Shown piece after piece: positions 7,231 to 14,512 of a stretch of 17,998 bases of DNA. The notes under the pieces were generated by a model. It did not search any database. It saw only the letters and a program-made list of their open reading frames with translations, and was not told where the DNA came from. Positions within the stretch are counted from its first letter, which is position 1, and every line of letters starts with the position of its first letter. The position numbers and the translations under genes are program-made. The DNA comes from CAZAQK01 sp050249355 (GTDB lineage: Bacteria; Pseudomonadota; Alphaproteobacteria; Rickettsiales; SXRF01), in NCBI GenBank assembly GCA_050249355.1, contig JBFWQQ010000036.1, forward strand, positions 1-17,998. The letters run 5' to 3'.

Positions 7231-9393
7231 ATGATGCCCATGCGGGATGAACGCTTATATTTCCTGTTCTCGGATGTGACGCGTATCAAAGGCGTGGGGC
7301 ATGCGGTAGCAAAGAATCTCGAACGCCTGCTGCCGGCGGCGACTGAGCCGGGGAGCATACCCAGGGTGCGTGACCTGCTGTTCCATCTGCCCATTGGCAT
7401 CCTCGACCGGCGCTTTACCTGCCCATTACCTGAAGCGCCTGACGGCAAGGTGGCGACATTCGTGGTGCATGTGGATGAACATGTGCCGCCGCCCGTGCGT
7501 CGCAGCAGTAAACCATACCGGGTAATATGTTCCAACGAGTCCGGCGAGATCACGCTGGTATTTTTCAATGTCAAAGGTGATTACCTGAAACGCACCTTGC
7601 CAGAGGGTAGTGAGCGCGTGATCAGTGGCCGCGTGGAACATTTTAACTATATCGCACAGATGTCGCATCCGGATGTGATCGCGCCGGTGGCGAAGTTGGC
7701 CGAAGTGCAGAAGGTGGAACCGGTCTACCCGCTGACGGTGGGGCTGACCTCGCGTCGAATTACCAGCATGGTGACGGATACATTGGCGCGATTGCCGGAG
7801 CTGCCGGAATGGATAGCGGATAAAAAACCGGACTGGCCAAGCTGGAAAGACGCGTTGACACAGGCGCATAATCCTCGCGATGAAAAAGACCTGCAGCCGG
7901 AACATCCGGCACGGCAACGGCTGGCCTATGATGAATTGCTGGCAGGGCAGCTGGATCTGGCGTTGCGACGTATGAGCGCCCGCAGGCAGCCGGGACGTAA
8001 ACTGCAGGGTAGCGGCAAGCTGACCGATGCGTTGATGAAACAACTGCCGTTCAGGCTCACCGAAGGGCAGCATGCAGTGATCAAAGAGATCACTGCTGAC
8101 ATGGCCTCCGGCCAGCGCATGACACGGTTGCTGCAGGGTGATGTCGGCAGCGGAAAAACCATAGTGGCGCTGGTGGCCATGCTGCGCGCGGTGGAAGGGG
8201 GGGCGCAGGCGGCGCTGATGGTGCCGACCGAGATCGTGGCGCAGCAGCATTATGAGGTGATTACGGAGTTGCTGCACTTAATTCCTTCCCCCCTCAAGGG
8301 GGGAGGGCTCAGGGTTGTCCTCCTTACCGGCAGTGTGAAAGGTAAGGCGCGCACGGAGGTGCTGCAGGCTATTGCCGATGGAAAGGCGCATATTGTGGTG
8401 GGTACGCATGCGCTGTTTCAGGACAAAGTAGAATTTTTCGATCTGGGGCTGGCCATCATCGACGAGCAACACCGCTTCGGTGTGAACCAACGCATGGCGT
8501 TGTCAGCCAAGGGCGAACATCCGCACCTGTTGCACCTGACGGCGACTCCCATTCCACGCTCGCTGACCATGACCATGTATGGGGATATGGATTGTTCGGT
8601 GTTGAATGAAAAGCCGGCGGAACGCCAGCCGATTACCACGCGTGCGATCCCGGTGTCGCGCTACAATGATGTTATGGAGCGGCTGAAGTCGGCTCTGGAT
8701 AAAGGGGAGAAGGTGTACTGGATATGCCCGATGATCGATGAGAAAATCATCGAGGGCGAGCTGACACTGACGCCGGAAGAAGATATTGCCGCTGCCGAAT
8801 TACGCTACACAGAGTTCAGGGCGCGTTTTGGTGATAGCGTGGGGCTGGTGCATGGCCGGATGAAAATAGCCGAGCGCAACACTGCCATGCAGGATTTCGC
8901 AAGTGGGAAAACACGCCTGCTGGTGGCCACCACTGTGGTAGAGGTGGGGGTGGATGTGCGCGATGCCACCATCATCGTGATCGAGAAAGCCGAGCGTTTC
9001 GGCTTGAGCCAGCTACACCAGCTTCGCGGACGTGTTGGGCGCGGCGATAAGGCAAGCGCGTGTGTACTGCTTTACTCTGATAATACCAACGAAATCGGCA
9101 TGAAACGCCTTTCGGTGCTCCGCGACAGCGAGGATGGGTTTCATATCGCTGAGATGGATCTGGCGTTGCGTGGCGGCGGTGACCTGCTGGGGGTGCGCCA
9201 GAGTGGCCTGCCTAAGACCATATTCGCTGACCTGTTCATACATCACGAACTACTGATGAAGGCGCGGCAGCAGGCTGCCGCCGAACTAATGGCCGATGCT
9301 GCCCTGCAAACCGGCCGTGGGCCGGCGCTGCAGATGCTTATGCAATTATTCAACAAAGATTACCAACGGATCGGTGGAAGTGCGCCCGCATAA
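7231..9393 (+). CDS. recG: ATP-dependent DNA helicase RecG
   Basis: RecG is an SF2 translocase that regresses stalled forks and processes branched DNA. The protein is about 720 aa. An N-terminal wedge domain with a KGVG element near the start leads to an OB-like region. The helicase core follows, numbered from the ATG at 7231: Walker A GDVGSGKT at 303-310, DEQHRFG at 411-417, TATPIPRS in motif III, and GRVGRG at 600-605. A C-terminal RecG tail completes it. The start is uncertain: TTG at 7204, ATG at 7231 and ATG at 7240 are in frame and none has a good Shine-Dalgarno; 7240 gives the most family-like N-terminus (MRDERLYFLF). Between motifs Ia and II, eight residues (IPSPLKGG) appear inserted relative to the usual family sequence and are encoded by a strong DNA palindrome. 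Confidence 0.96.
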   Translation: MMPMRDERLYFLFSDVTRIKGVGHAVAKNLERLLPAATEPGSIPRVRDLLFHLPIGILDRRFTCPLPEAPDGKVATFVVHVDEHVPPPVRRSSKPYRVICSNESGEITLVFFNVKGDYLKRTLPEGSERVISGRVEHFNYIAQMSHPDVIAPVAKLAEVQKVEPVYPLTVGLTSRRITSMVTDTLARLPELPEWIADKKPDWPSWKDALTQAHNPRDEKDLQPEHPARQRLAYDELLAGQLDLALRRMSARRQPGRKLQGSGKLTDALMKQLPFRLTEGQHAVIKEITADMASGQRMTRLLQGDVGSGKTIVALVAMLRAVEGGAQAALMVPTEIVAQQHYEVITELLHLIPSPLKGGGLRVVLLTGSVKGKARTEVLQAIADGKAHIVVGTHALFQDKVEFFDLGLAIIDEQHRFGVNQRMALSAKGEHPHLLHLTATPIPRSLTMTMYGDMDCSVLNEKPAERQPITTRAIPVSRYNDVMERLKSALDKGEKVYWICPMIDEKIIEGELTLTPEEDIAAAELRYTEFRARFGDSVGLVHGRMKIAERNTAMQDFASGKTRLLVATTVVEVGVDVRDATIIVIEKAERFGLSQLHQLRGRVGRGDKASACVLLYSDNTNEIGMKRLSVLRDSEDGFHIAEMDLALRGGGDLLGVRQSGLPKTIFADLFIHHELLMKARQQAAAELMADAALQTGRGPALQMLMQLFNKDYQRIGGSAPA
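8284..8307. repeat. C/G-rich palindromic hairpin within recG
   Basis: Bases 8284-8293 (CCTTCCCCCC) pair with 8298-8307 (GGGGGGAGGG) around a TCAA loop, giving a 10-bp stem with one T-G pair. The element is in frame and adds about eight codons. It resembles the short palindromic elements that some bacteria carry in many copies. Confidence 0.75.
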
Positions 9394-9505
9394 TGGTTAA
9401 CCGAATGTTTTTATTGCATTAATATATTTATTGTCAAGTGATACTTAACCAATTCGTTGCTTTTTCTTAACGATGTGCCGCTATACTGCATTTCTGGAGA
9501 TGCAT
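9394..9505 (+). promoter_or_regulatory. Intergenic region with probable promoter for the 150-aa gene
   Basis: This AT-rich 112-bp gap contains a TATACT -10 candidate at 9482-9487 with only a weak TTGCTT at 9457-9462 upstream (19-nt spacing). A GGAG at 9496-9499 lies 6 nt before the ATG at 9506 and decides that start over the ATGs at 9473 and 9500. No recG terminator hairpin is evident. Confidence 0.4.
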
Positions 9506-9958
9506 ATGAAAGCGCGTAAAGTCGACCGTTACCAGGATAAGCCGGGATGGGCTGAGATGAAACAGCAGATGTCCCGCGGCCTGGTTGCAACTGGAGTTGG
9601 AAAAAATAAAGAAAGCAGTTTTGCGGTTTTCTTCAGTTATAGCGATGCATCGTTGCTTGAGAGGGTAACTTTGGGCTATGGCAAGGAGAGGACGCGAGTG
9701 TTTCAACTCTTGTTTGATAAACAGAAAATGAAACAAATCGGCGACGGTGACGGCGTAGTAATCGAACAGGGCCAGCGCCCCATGCCCGCACCTCCCGGGC
9801 AGGTCAGCGTATTCTATGTTCCGTTGTCGCTCGATCAATCGGATTGCGAGCGGCTGTTGCCGGACTTGGTGGCTTCTGGTAAGGTCGTGGATATTAACGA
9901 TCCCCGGATCAACGATCGTTTGCACAACTTGTTTGCGGATCAAGGCAGATCCCTATGA
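9506..9958 (+). CDS. Hypothetical protein, 150 aa
   Basis: I do not recognise this protein. It is soluble, with no signal peptide or transmembrane segment. It has a basic N-terminus, alternating strands and helices in the middle, a PMPAPPGQV proline-rich turn, and a C-terminal half rich in Asp and Leu (LPDLVASGKVVDINDPRINDR). The start at 9506 is chosen because GGAG ends 6 nt upstream. The frame is open back to 9473, but the earlier ATGs are poorly spaced. A 158-aa frame on the opposite strand (9467-9943) has no ribosome binding site and is taken as a shadow. The stop codon overlaps a possible small ORF by ATGA. Confidence 0.65.
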   Translation: MKARKVDRYQDKPGWAEMKQQMSRGLVATGVGKNKESSFAVFFSYSDASLLERVTLGYGKERTRVFQLLFDKQKMKQIGDGDGVVIEQGQRPMPAPPGQVSVFYVPLSLDQSDCERLLPDLVASGKVVDINDPRINDRLHNLFADQGRSL

Positions 9959-10074
9959 GCAGGCGATTATCACATGCATCGGAAGCCGCTGAGCAACTGA
10001 GAAAAGTGCCGACTAACAACTGCTGGGGCGCACATAAACACAGATTATATTATGAATACATACAATCCCGATAA
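9955..10074 (+). CDS. Possible small coupled ORF, 39 aa
   Basis: An ATG at 9955 overlaps the preceding stop codon in an ATGA junction. The frame runs for 39 codons to TAA at 10072-10074, ending 23 nt inside the next gene. The peptide is basic and begins MSRRLSHASEAAEQL. Only the coupling geometry supports it, together with the lack of a ribosome binding site for the next gene, which it could help to translate. It may equally be a chance frame. Confidence 0.28.
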   Translation: MSRRLSHASEAAEQLRKVPTNNCWGAHKHRLYYEYIQSR

Positions 10075-10489
10075 TGCCATAGCGCAAGCCGCTGCCAACG
10101 GATTCATCGTTACCGGCGAGAAGGGCTCTAACACGGTGACGATCCATGTTGGTAGTTTTAGTGATGCCCGAAACGTTGCGTTGGCAGAAAATAGGCTGAA
10201 TACAGATTTGCCAATGCCGGGCATACTACAGGCGGTCTATGACCAGGCAGGTAAGAGGCTACGCATAAAAGAGCTTAGGCCATTGGCTGATAGCGGTGTA
10301 TGGCAAGAACCGGATGTGACAGCGCAAGGCGAGCGCAGTACGTTTGCTGTGGTAGCAACGCTTAATCACGAGCGCGCGCGAGTGGTATTTTCCAGAAACC
10401 TAGAACAAGGGCGCATGGCGAGCGAAACGGACCCGCAGCTTAATCAGATGTTTAAAGATTATCTGGCCAGTACAGCGCGTAGTCGCTGA
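10052..10489 (+). CDS. Hypothetical protein, 145 aa
   Basis: I do not recognise this protein. It is soluble, with no signal peptide or membrane segment. The sequence alternates predicted strands and helices: TVTIHVGSFSDARNVALAENRL in the first third, and STFAVVATLNHERARVVFSR in the second, which could be two similar alpha/beta halves. No Shine-Dalgarno precedes the ATG at 10052; translation may depend on coupling to upstream frames. The orientation and 93-nt spacing suggest co-transcription with the 150-aa gene. It is the last gene before the rRNA promoter; only a weak GCGC-TTTTTT-GCGC hairpin follows its stop. Confidence 0.6.
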   Translation: MNTYNPDNAIAQAAANGFIVTGEKGSNTVTIHVGSFSDARNVALAENRLNTDLPMPGILQAVYDQAGKRLRIKELRPLADSGVWQEPDVTAQGERSTFAVVATLNHERARVVFSRNLEQGRMASETDPQLNQMFKDYLASTARSR

Positions 10490-10632
10490 TCGGGCATGAG
10501 CGCTTTTTTGCGCGCGACGGGATTTTATCCTCATTTTTATACGGAATTCTTTTATGCCCCGATCCATGCCGTGGACATTGGCCTGTTATTGTAATTAGCT
10601 TCAGGCCTTGATCTTAGCGGGTTATCCCCGGC
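10490..10632. other. Non-coding stretch before the rRNA promoter
   Basis: Together with the promoter and leader, 10490-11084 is about 595 bases without a gene. In this first part I see only a weak inverted repeat (GCGC around six T at about 10500-10515) that could be a poor terminator. A minus-strand frame at 10552-10818 crosses the rRNA promoter and is not credible. Confidence 0.4.
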
Positions 10633-10696
10633 GTAAAATAAATATAAAAAAACTTCCATTTTACCGCTTGACACCCGCATTTCTTTCCGCCATAAA
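10633..10696 (+). promoter_or_regulatory. Probable 16S rRNA promoter with UP-like element
   Basis: The -35 box TTGACA (10668-10673) is consensus and is followed after 17 nt by CATAAA (10691-10696) as the -10 box. Immediately upstream, 10633-10663 is a run of A and T resembling an UP element, as expected for a strong rRNA promoter. Transcription would start near 10703, about 380 nt before mature 16S and upstream of the processing stem. Confidence 0.65.
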
Positions 10697-10702
10697 GGCC
10701 AT

Positions 10703-11084
10703 CCTTTTTGACGGGTTCGCTTAAAGAGCCTGTCTCGGTTGTGCCAAAATCCGGCGATAACCTGTTGATTGATAGAGTGAAGAGCAAGTAAGCGCAGCTG
10801 ATGTCGTGTTGGCAGCAAACCGGGTTTTTCGGACCCGGCCTCCTGATCGTAAGATCAGGGCATTCTTCTGGAATGTTTGTTGTTCAAATTAACAGCACAA
10901 CATTACTGCGTGAAACATGTAATACTTAGATTGAATTTATTCAGTCTATTTTACACAAACAACGCAACTATGGCCACGTAAGTCCAAGGTGCAGTGGAAT
11001 AGGTGATGTTGTGCGTGTTTCCGAAAATTTAGGCAACCAGTTTGGTTGCGTTTTTGAGTGCATTCGCAAGAATGCATTGAATCA
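10703..11084 (+). other. Structured 5' leader of the 16S precursor
   Basis: The leader contains a series of perfect hairpins: 10820-10838 (CCGGGT/ACCCGG), 10842-10859 (7 bp with a GTAA tetraloop), 10861-10875 (5 bp), 11033-11049 (GCAACCA/TGGTTGC) and 11059-11076 (7 bp with a GCAA tetraloop), the last ending 8 nt before mature 16S. GCACAACAT at 10895-10903 is also exactly complementary to 11006-11014. These fit a folded pre-rRNA leader. Confidence 0.65.
10781..10812 (+). other. 5' arm of the 16S pre-rRNA processing stem
   Basis: Bases 10781-10806 pair without interruption with 12644-12669 (26 bp, three G-U pairs). After one U-U mismatch, 10808-10812 pair with 12638-12642. The helix encloses the whole 16S, as RNase III processing stems do. 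Confidence 0.8.
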
Positions 11085-12568
<1,484 letters not shown>

Positions 12569-12573
12569 CTAAG

Positions 12574-12629
12574 GATTTTGTTTATTCAACATGTTGGGAT
12601 TATCCCAGCCTCTGTATGTTAAACAAATC
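12574..12629 (+). other. Trailer hairpin after 16S
   Basis: Four collinear helices form a long hairpin right after mature 16S: GATTT/AAATC, GTTT/AAAC, AACAT/ATGTT and TGGGA/TCCCA (12595-12599 with 12603-12607). It lies inside the leader-trailer processing stem. Confidence 0.6.
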
Positions 12630-12637
12630 ATCTTACA

Positions 12638-12669
12638 TCAATTCGGCGTCAGTTGCGCTTACTTGCTCT
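12638..12669 (+). other. 3' arm of the 16S pre-rRNA processing stem
   Basis: Bases 12644-12669 form the 26-bp helix with 10781-10806, extended by 12638-12642 past one mismatch. The arm ends about 20 nt before the terminator. Confidence 0.8.
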
Positions 12670-12688
12670 ATCATCGCAAACAAAGAAT

Positions 12689-12722
12689 ACCCCCGGTTTC
12701 ACTCCATGTGCCGGGGGTTTTT
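12689..12722 (+). terminator. Rho-independent terminator of the 16S unit
   Basis: ACCCCCGG (12689-12696) pairs perfectly with CCGGGGGT (12711-12718), followed by a run of five T. An outer CAAACAA (12677-12683) also pairs with TTGTTTG (12721-12727). It closes the rRNA transcript without 23S. Confidence 0.85.
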
Positions 12723-12801
12723 GTTTGATTGCAATAGGTTAAAGAAATGCGATGGTAATTTATTTAACTAAATCTTCACACAAATTAGACTCTGGCAGTT
12801 G

Positions 12802-12807
12802 TATAAT
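12802..12807 (+). promoter_or_regulatory. -10 box for the InPase-like gene
   Basis: A consensus TATAAT is followed about 30 nt later by the start codon, with GAGGTG at 12828-12833 as ribosome binding site. No good -35 is found at 16-18 nt; TTCACA at 12775-12780 is 21 nt away. Confidence 0.45.
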
Positions 12808-12836
12808 CCTGCATTATCCTTGCATATGAGGTGCTC

Positions 12837-13223
12837 ATGGAACCCCCAATTTTTGCATTCAAGCAGCCGCTGGAAAAAGGCGACGTATTGCTTGCCATTT
12901 CACAAATTGAAGAGAAGGGTTGGTCTAAGCGCAAGGATGCCGCGGCACAGGCCGGGCAGACATTTGATGAAGCCCAGCCTATGCTTGAAGGGATCCGGGC
13001 ACAGTATGAAGGCAGGTCTGCCGAAGAAACTCTGATGTCGTATGCCACGAATGGCCGGCTTGATGCGATCCCGGAGCAGGCGCAGGTGATGGCAGCCTTG
13101 GAAGCAAAGAATATTGGCGCAGTACTGCTGCAACTGGAAAAAAATAATGAAGCACCGGATAAGATGCACCCGCAGGTAAAACTGCAAGGTAGCGATGACA
13201 AGGAATATGAACTGGAGCCATAG
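12837..13223 (+). CDS. 5' part of an amber-interrupted gene (N-terminal region, unknown)
   Basis: The 128-aa frame starts at ATG 12837 (GTG at 12831 is an alternative) after GAGGTG and ends at TAG 13221-13223. I do not recognise the sequence. It is soluble, helical and acidic (DVLLAISQIEEKGWSKRKDAAAQAG, AQVMAALEAKNIGAVLLQLEKNN). The same frame stays open past the TAG for 26 codons with protein-like composition (EISAWLQ, FYIPVNEWALANR) and then into the InPase-like frame at 13302. This part and the next are therefore almost certainly one 389-codon gene with a single premature amber codon, perhaps CAG mutated to TAG. Other explanations are a sequencing error or readthrough. Confidence 0.7.
   Translation: MEPPIFAFKQPLEKGDVLLAISQIEEKGWSKRKDAAAQAGQTFDEAQPMLEGIRAQYEGRSAEETLMSYATNGRLDAIPEQAQVMAALEAKNIGAVLLQLEKNNEAPDKMHPQVKLQGSDDKEYELEP
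13221..13223 (+). other. In-frame amber codon splitting one gene
   Basis: TAG at codon 129 of a frame that is otherwise open from 12837 to 14006. The codon is followed by GAA. TAG is also used as an ordinary stop by two other genes here (4757-5680 and bfd), so a genome-wide reassignment is not supported. Confidence 0.85.
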
Positions 13224-13301
13224 GAAATTTCTGCATGGCTGCAGGCAAATGCCAAAGCAGGTTTTTACATACCGGTCAATGAATGGGCACTGGCCAACCG
13301 G

Positions 13302-14006
13302 GTGGGGCTGACATCACATGGCGACATGGTTCGAAGTGCTGAGGATACGCTCTATATTGAAACCAGAGACGGTGAGCGGCGTACTGTAGGTAACGGCAAC
13401 CTGACCGAGCCGATCAAAGGAAATTATGGTGCTATCCGTGGTCTAAAAGTAGCAGATGGCGACGATGTTGACGTATACATCTCCAACGAGGCGATGCAGC
13501 ATATCAAGGGGGGCAATGCCTATAATGGTAAGGTCTTTGTCATGCAACAGATGGACAAGGGCAAGGACGATGAGTTGAAACTGGGTTTTGCCAAAGACGC
13601 TGACGAATTCAAGTCCATCATGACCAGTACGTGGAAGGATGGCCGGGATTTTGAAAAGCTGAATGAAGGTAAGTATGCCGAACTGACTCAGCAGCAATAC
13701 CGGGAACTGAAGGATGATATCCGGAAGAACCCTAGATTGACGCTTGAAGAATTTTCCGGAGAACGAGCCATCGAAATGCGGTCATTTGAGAGAATATCCG
13801 ATGAACAGACAGGCACGGATAAGAAGGTCGTCCAACTGGAAATACCCGAAGGCCTGAAAGGTATGAGCGCGGAGCAGTTGGCGGCTGCTGTCGGCGCGGT
13901 TGAGGGCAATATGGCGGCGATTCATGCCGGTATGCAACCCGCATCATATGGGGCAAGTAATGTCGCGTTAGTACCAGGAACCGGTAATAATAATCAGCTT
14001 GGTTGA
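13302..14006 (+). CDS. 3' part of the interrupted gene: inorganic-pyrophosphatase-like (InPase) domain protein
   Basis: Read as a separate ORF it begins at GTG 13302 without a ribosome binding site and encodes 234 aa; it is more likely the continuation of the frame from 12837. Residues about 17-105 match the InPase-type domain found in phage and plasmid polyvalent proteins: IETRDGERRTV, then NYGAIRG (41-47), then DGDDVDVYI (52-60), then KVFVMQQMD (77-85), and ELKLGF. The D-G-D-x-x-D motif corresponds to the metal-binding aspartates of soluble pyrophosphatases, so the site looks intact. The C-terminal half is helical and unrecognised. A low-GC hairpin (AGTTTT/AAAACT at 14039-14055, then TTT) follows. 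The family link suggests descent from a mobile element. Confidence 0.7.
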   Translation: MGLTSHGDMVRSAEDTLYIETRDGERRTVGNGNLTEPIKGNYGAIRGLKVADGDDVDVYISNEAMQHIKGGNAYNGKVFVMQQMDKGKDDELKLGFAKDADEFKSIMTSTWKDGRDFEKLNEGKYAELTQQQYRELKDDIRKNPRLTLEEFSGERAIEMRSFERISDEQTGTDKKVVQLEIPEGLKGMSAEQLAAAVGAVEGNMAAIHAGMQPASYGASNVALVPGTGNNNQLG

Positions 14007-14087
14007 TATAAGTGCGATGTGACGTCTGGTTCTTTTTGAGTTTTTCTGGAAAACTTTTCACTAGCACTTTCAAAAAATCGCGTTAGG

Positions 14088-14116
14088 TTGTTTGCAGCAT
14101 TTTTGCTGTTTCTAAT
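14088..14116 (+). promoter_or_regulatory. Putative promoter of the histone H1-like gene
   Basis: TTGTTT (14088-14093), a 17-nt spacer and TCTAAT (14111-14116) lie about 25 nt before the ATG. The spacer contains a CAGCA-TTTT-TGCTG hairpin (14095-14108) followed by T-rich sequence, which could instead end the upstream transcript. Confidence 0.4.
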
Positions 14117-14140
14117 TTTTTTAATAACAGGAGTCATACT

Positions 14141-14317
14141 ATGTCATCTACTGGCAACAAGATCGCATCACTGATTGAAGAGTTCCAAACGGAAGACGAA
14201 AAATTCGAGGGCGGAAACAACGCTGCCGGCACCCGCGCGCGTAAAGCCCTTATGGAAATCAAAAAGCTGTGCGATGTGCGCCGTAAAGAAATCCAGAACA
14301 AAAAGAACGCTGCTTGA
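14141..14317 (+). CDS. Small histone H1-like (Hc1 family) DNA-binding protein, 58 aa
   Basis: Hc1-type proteins are short basic proteins that bind and compact DNA, best known from chlamydiae and also found in Bacteroidetes and other bacteria. The frame starts at ATG 14141, with AGGAG (14129-14133) 7 nt upstream, an excellent ribosome binding site, and ends at TGA 14315-14317. The centre reads GGNNAAGTRARKALMEIKKL, closely matching the GNKAAGTRARKA...LEKL core of the family. An acidic helix precedes it and a Lys/Arg-rich end follows (VRRKEIQNKKN). A strong terminator lies 24 nt downstream, so it forms a monocistronic unit. The protein has one cysteine. The family assignment is from recognition of the core motif only. 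Confidence 0.8.
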   Translation: MSSTGNKIASLIEEFQTEDEKFEGGNNAAGTRARKALMEIKKLCDVRRKEIQNKKNAA

Positions 14318-14341
14318 TAGCAGTAGAAAGTGTTAAGAAAT

Positions 14342-14365
14342 GGGGCGGTTTTCCGCCCCTTTTTT
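14342..14365 (+). terminator. Rho-independent terminator after the Hc1-like gene
   Basis: GGGGCGG (14342-14348) pairs perfectly with CCGCCCC (14353-14359) around a TTTT loop, followed by six T. Confidence 0.93.
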
Positions 14366-14462
14366 ATGTTACAGCTTCTTAACAAAATAATTATAAATCC
14401 ATATATATCAATACTATAATAATTTTCAGACTTGGAAACACCCTGCATGTGTCTGCATCTAG

Positions 14463-14505
14463 TTAATATAGCTTTAACAATGTGCTGACTAGTTTTTGCT
14501 AGAAT
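14463..14505 (+). promoter_or_regulatory. CtrA-like box and promoter of the 355-aa gene
   Basis: TTAA-N7-TTAAC at 14463-14478 matches the alphaproteobacterial CtrA consensus exactly and overlaps the -35 region. A TAGAAT -10 box lies at 14500-14505, placing the transcription start at or within a base or two of the ATG at 14513. No Shine-Dalgarno fits, so the mRNA is probably leaderless. Confidence 0.5.
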
Positions 14506-14512
14506 ACATGCC

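Noticed and set aside
9467..9943. 158-aa minus-strand ORF opposite the 150-aa gene
   Set aside because: The plus-strand frame has a well-placed GGAG and an upstream -10 box; this one has neither.
10719..10731. boxA-like GCTTAAAGAGC in the rRNA leader
   Set aside because: It matches an antitermination boxA only in reverse complement, so it would not act in the rRNA transcript.
10552..10818. 88-aa minus-strand ORF upstream of 16S
   Set aside because: It crosses the TTGACA/CATAAA promoter and the 5' arm of the processing stem, lacks a ribosome binding site and has no recognisable sequence.
12569..12688. tRNA-Ile or tRNA-Ala in the 16S spacer
   Set aside because: No T-loop GGTTCGAATCC-like motif or cloverleaf is present before the terminator.
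13221..13223. Genome-wide reassignment of TAG to an amino acid
   Set aside because: The genes at 4757-5680 and bfd end with TAG at family-appropriate or natural C-termini, so TAG works as a stop here.
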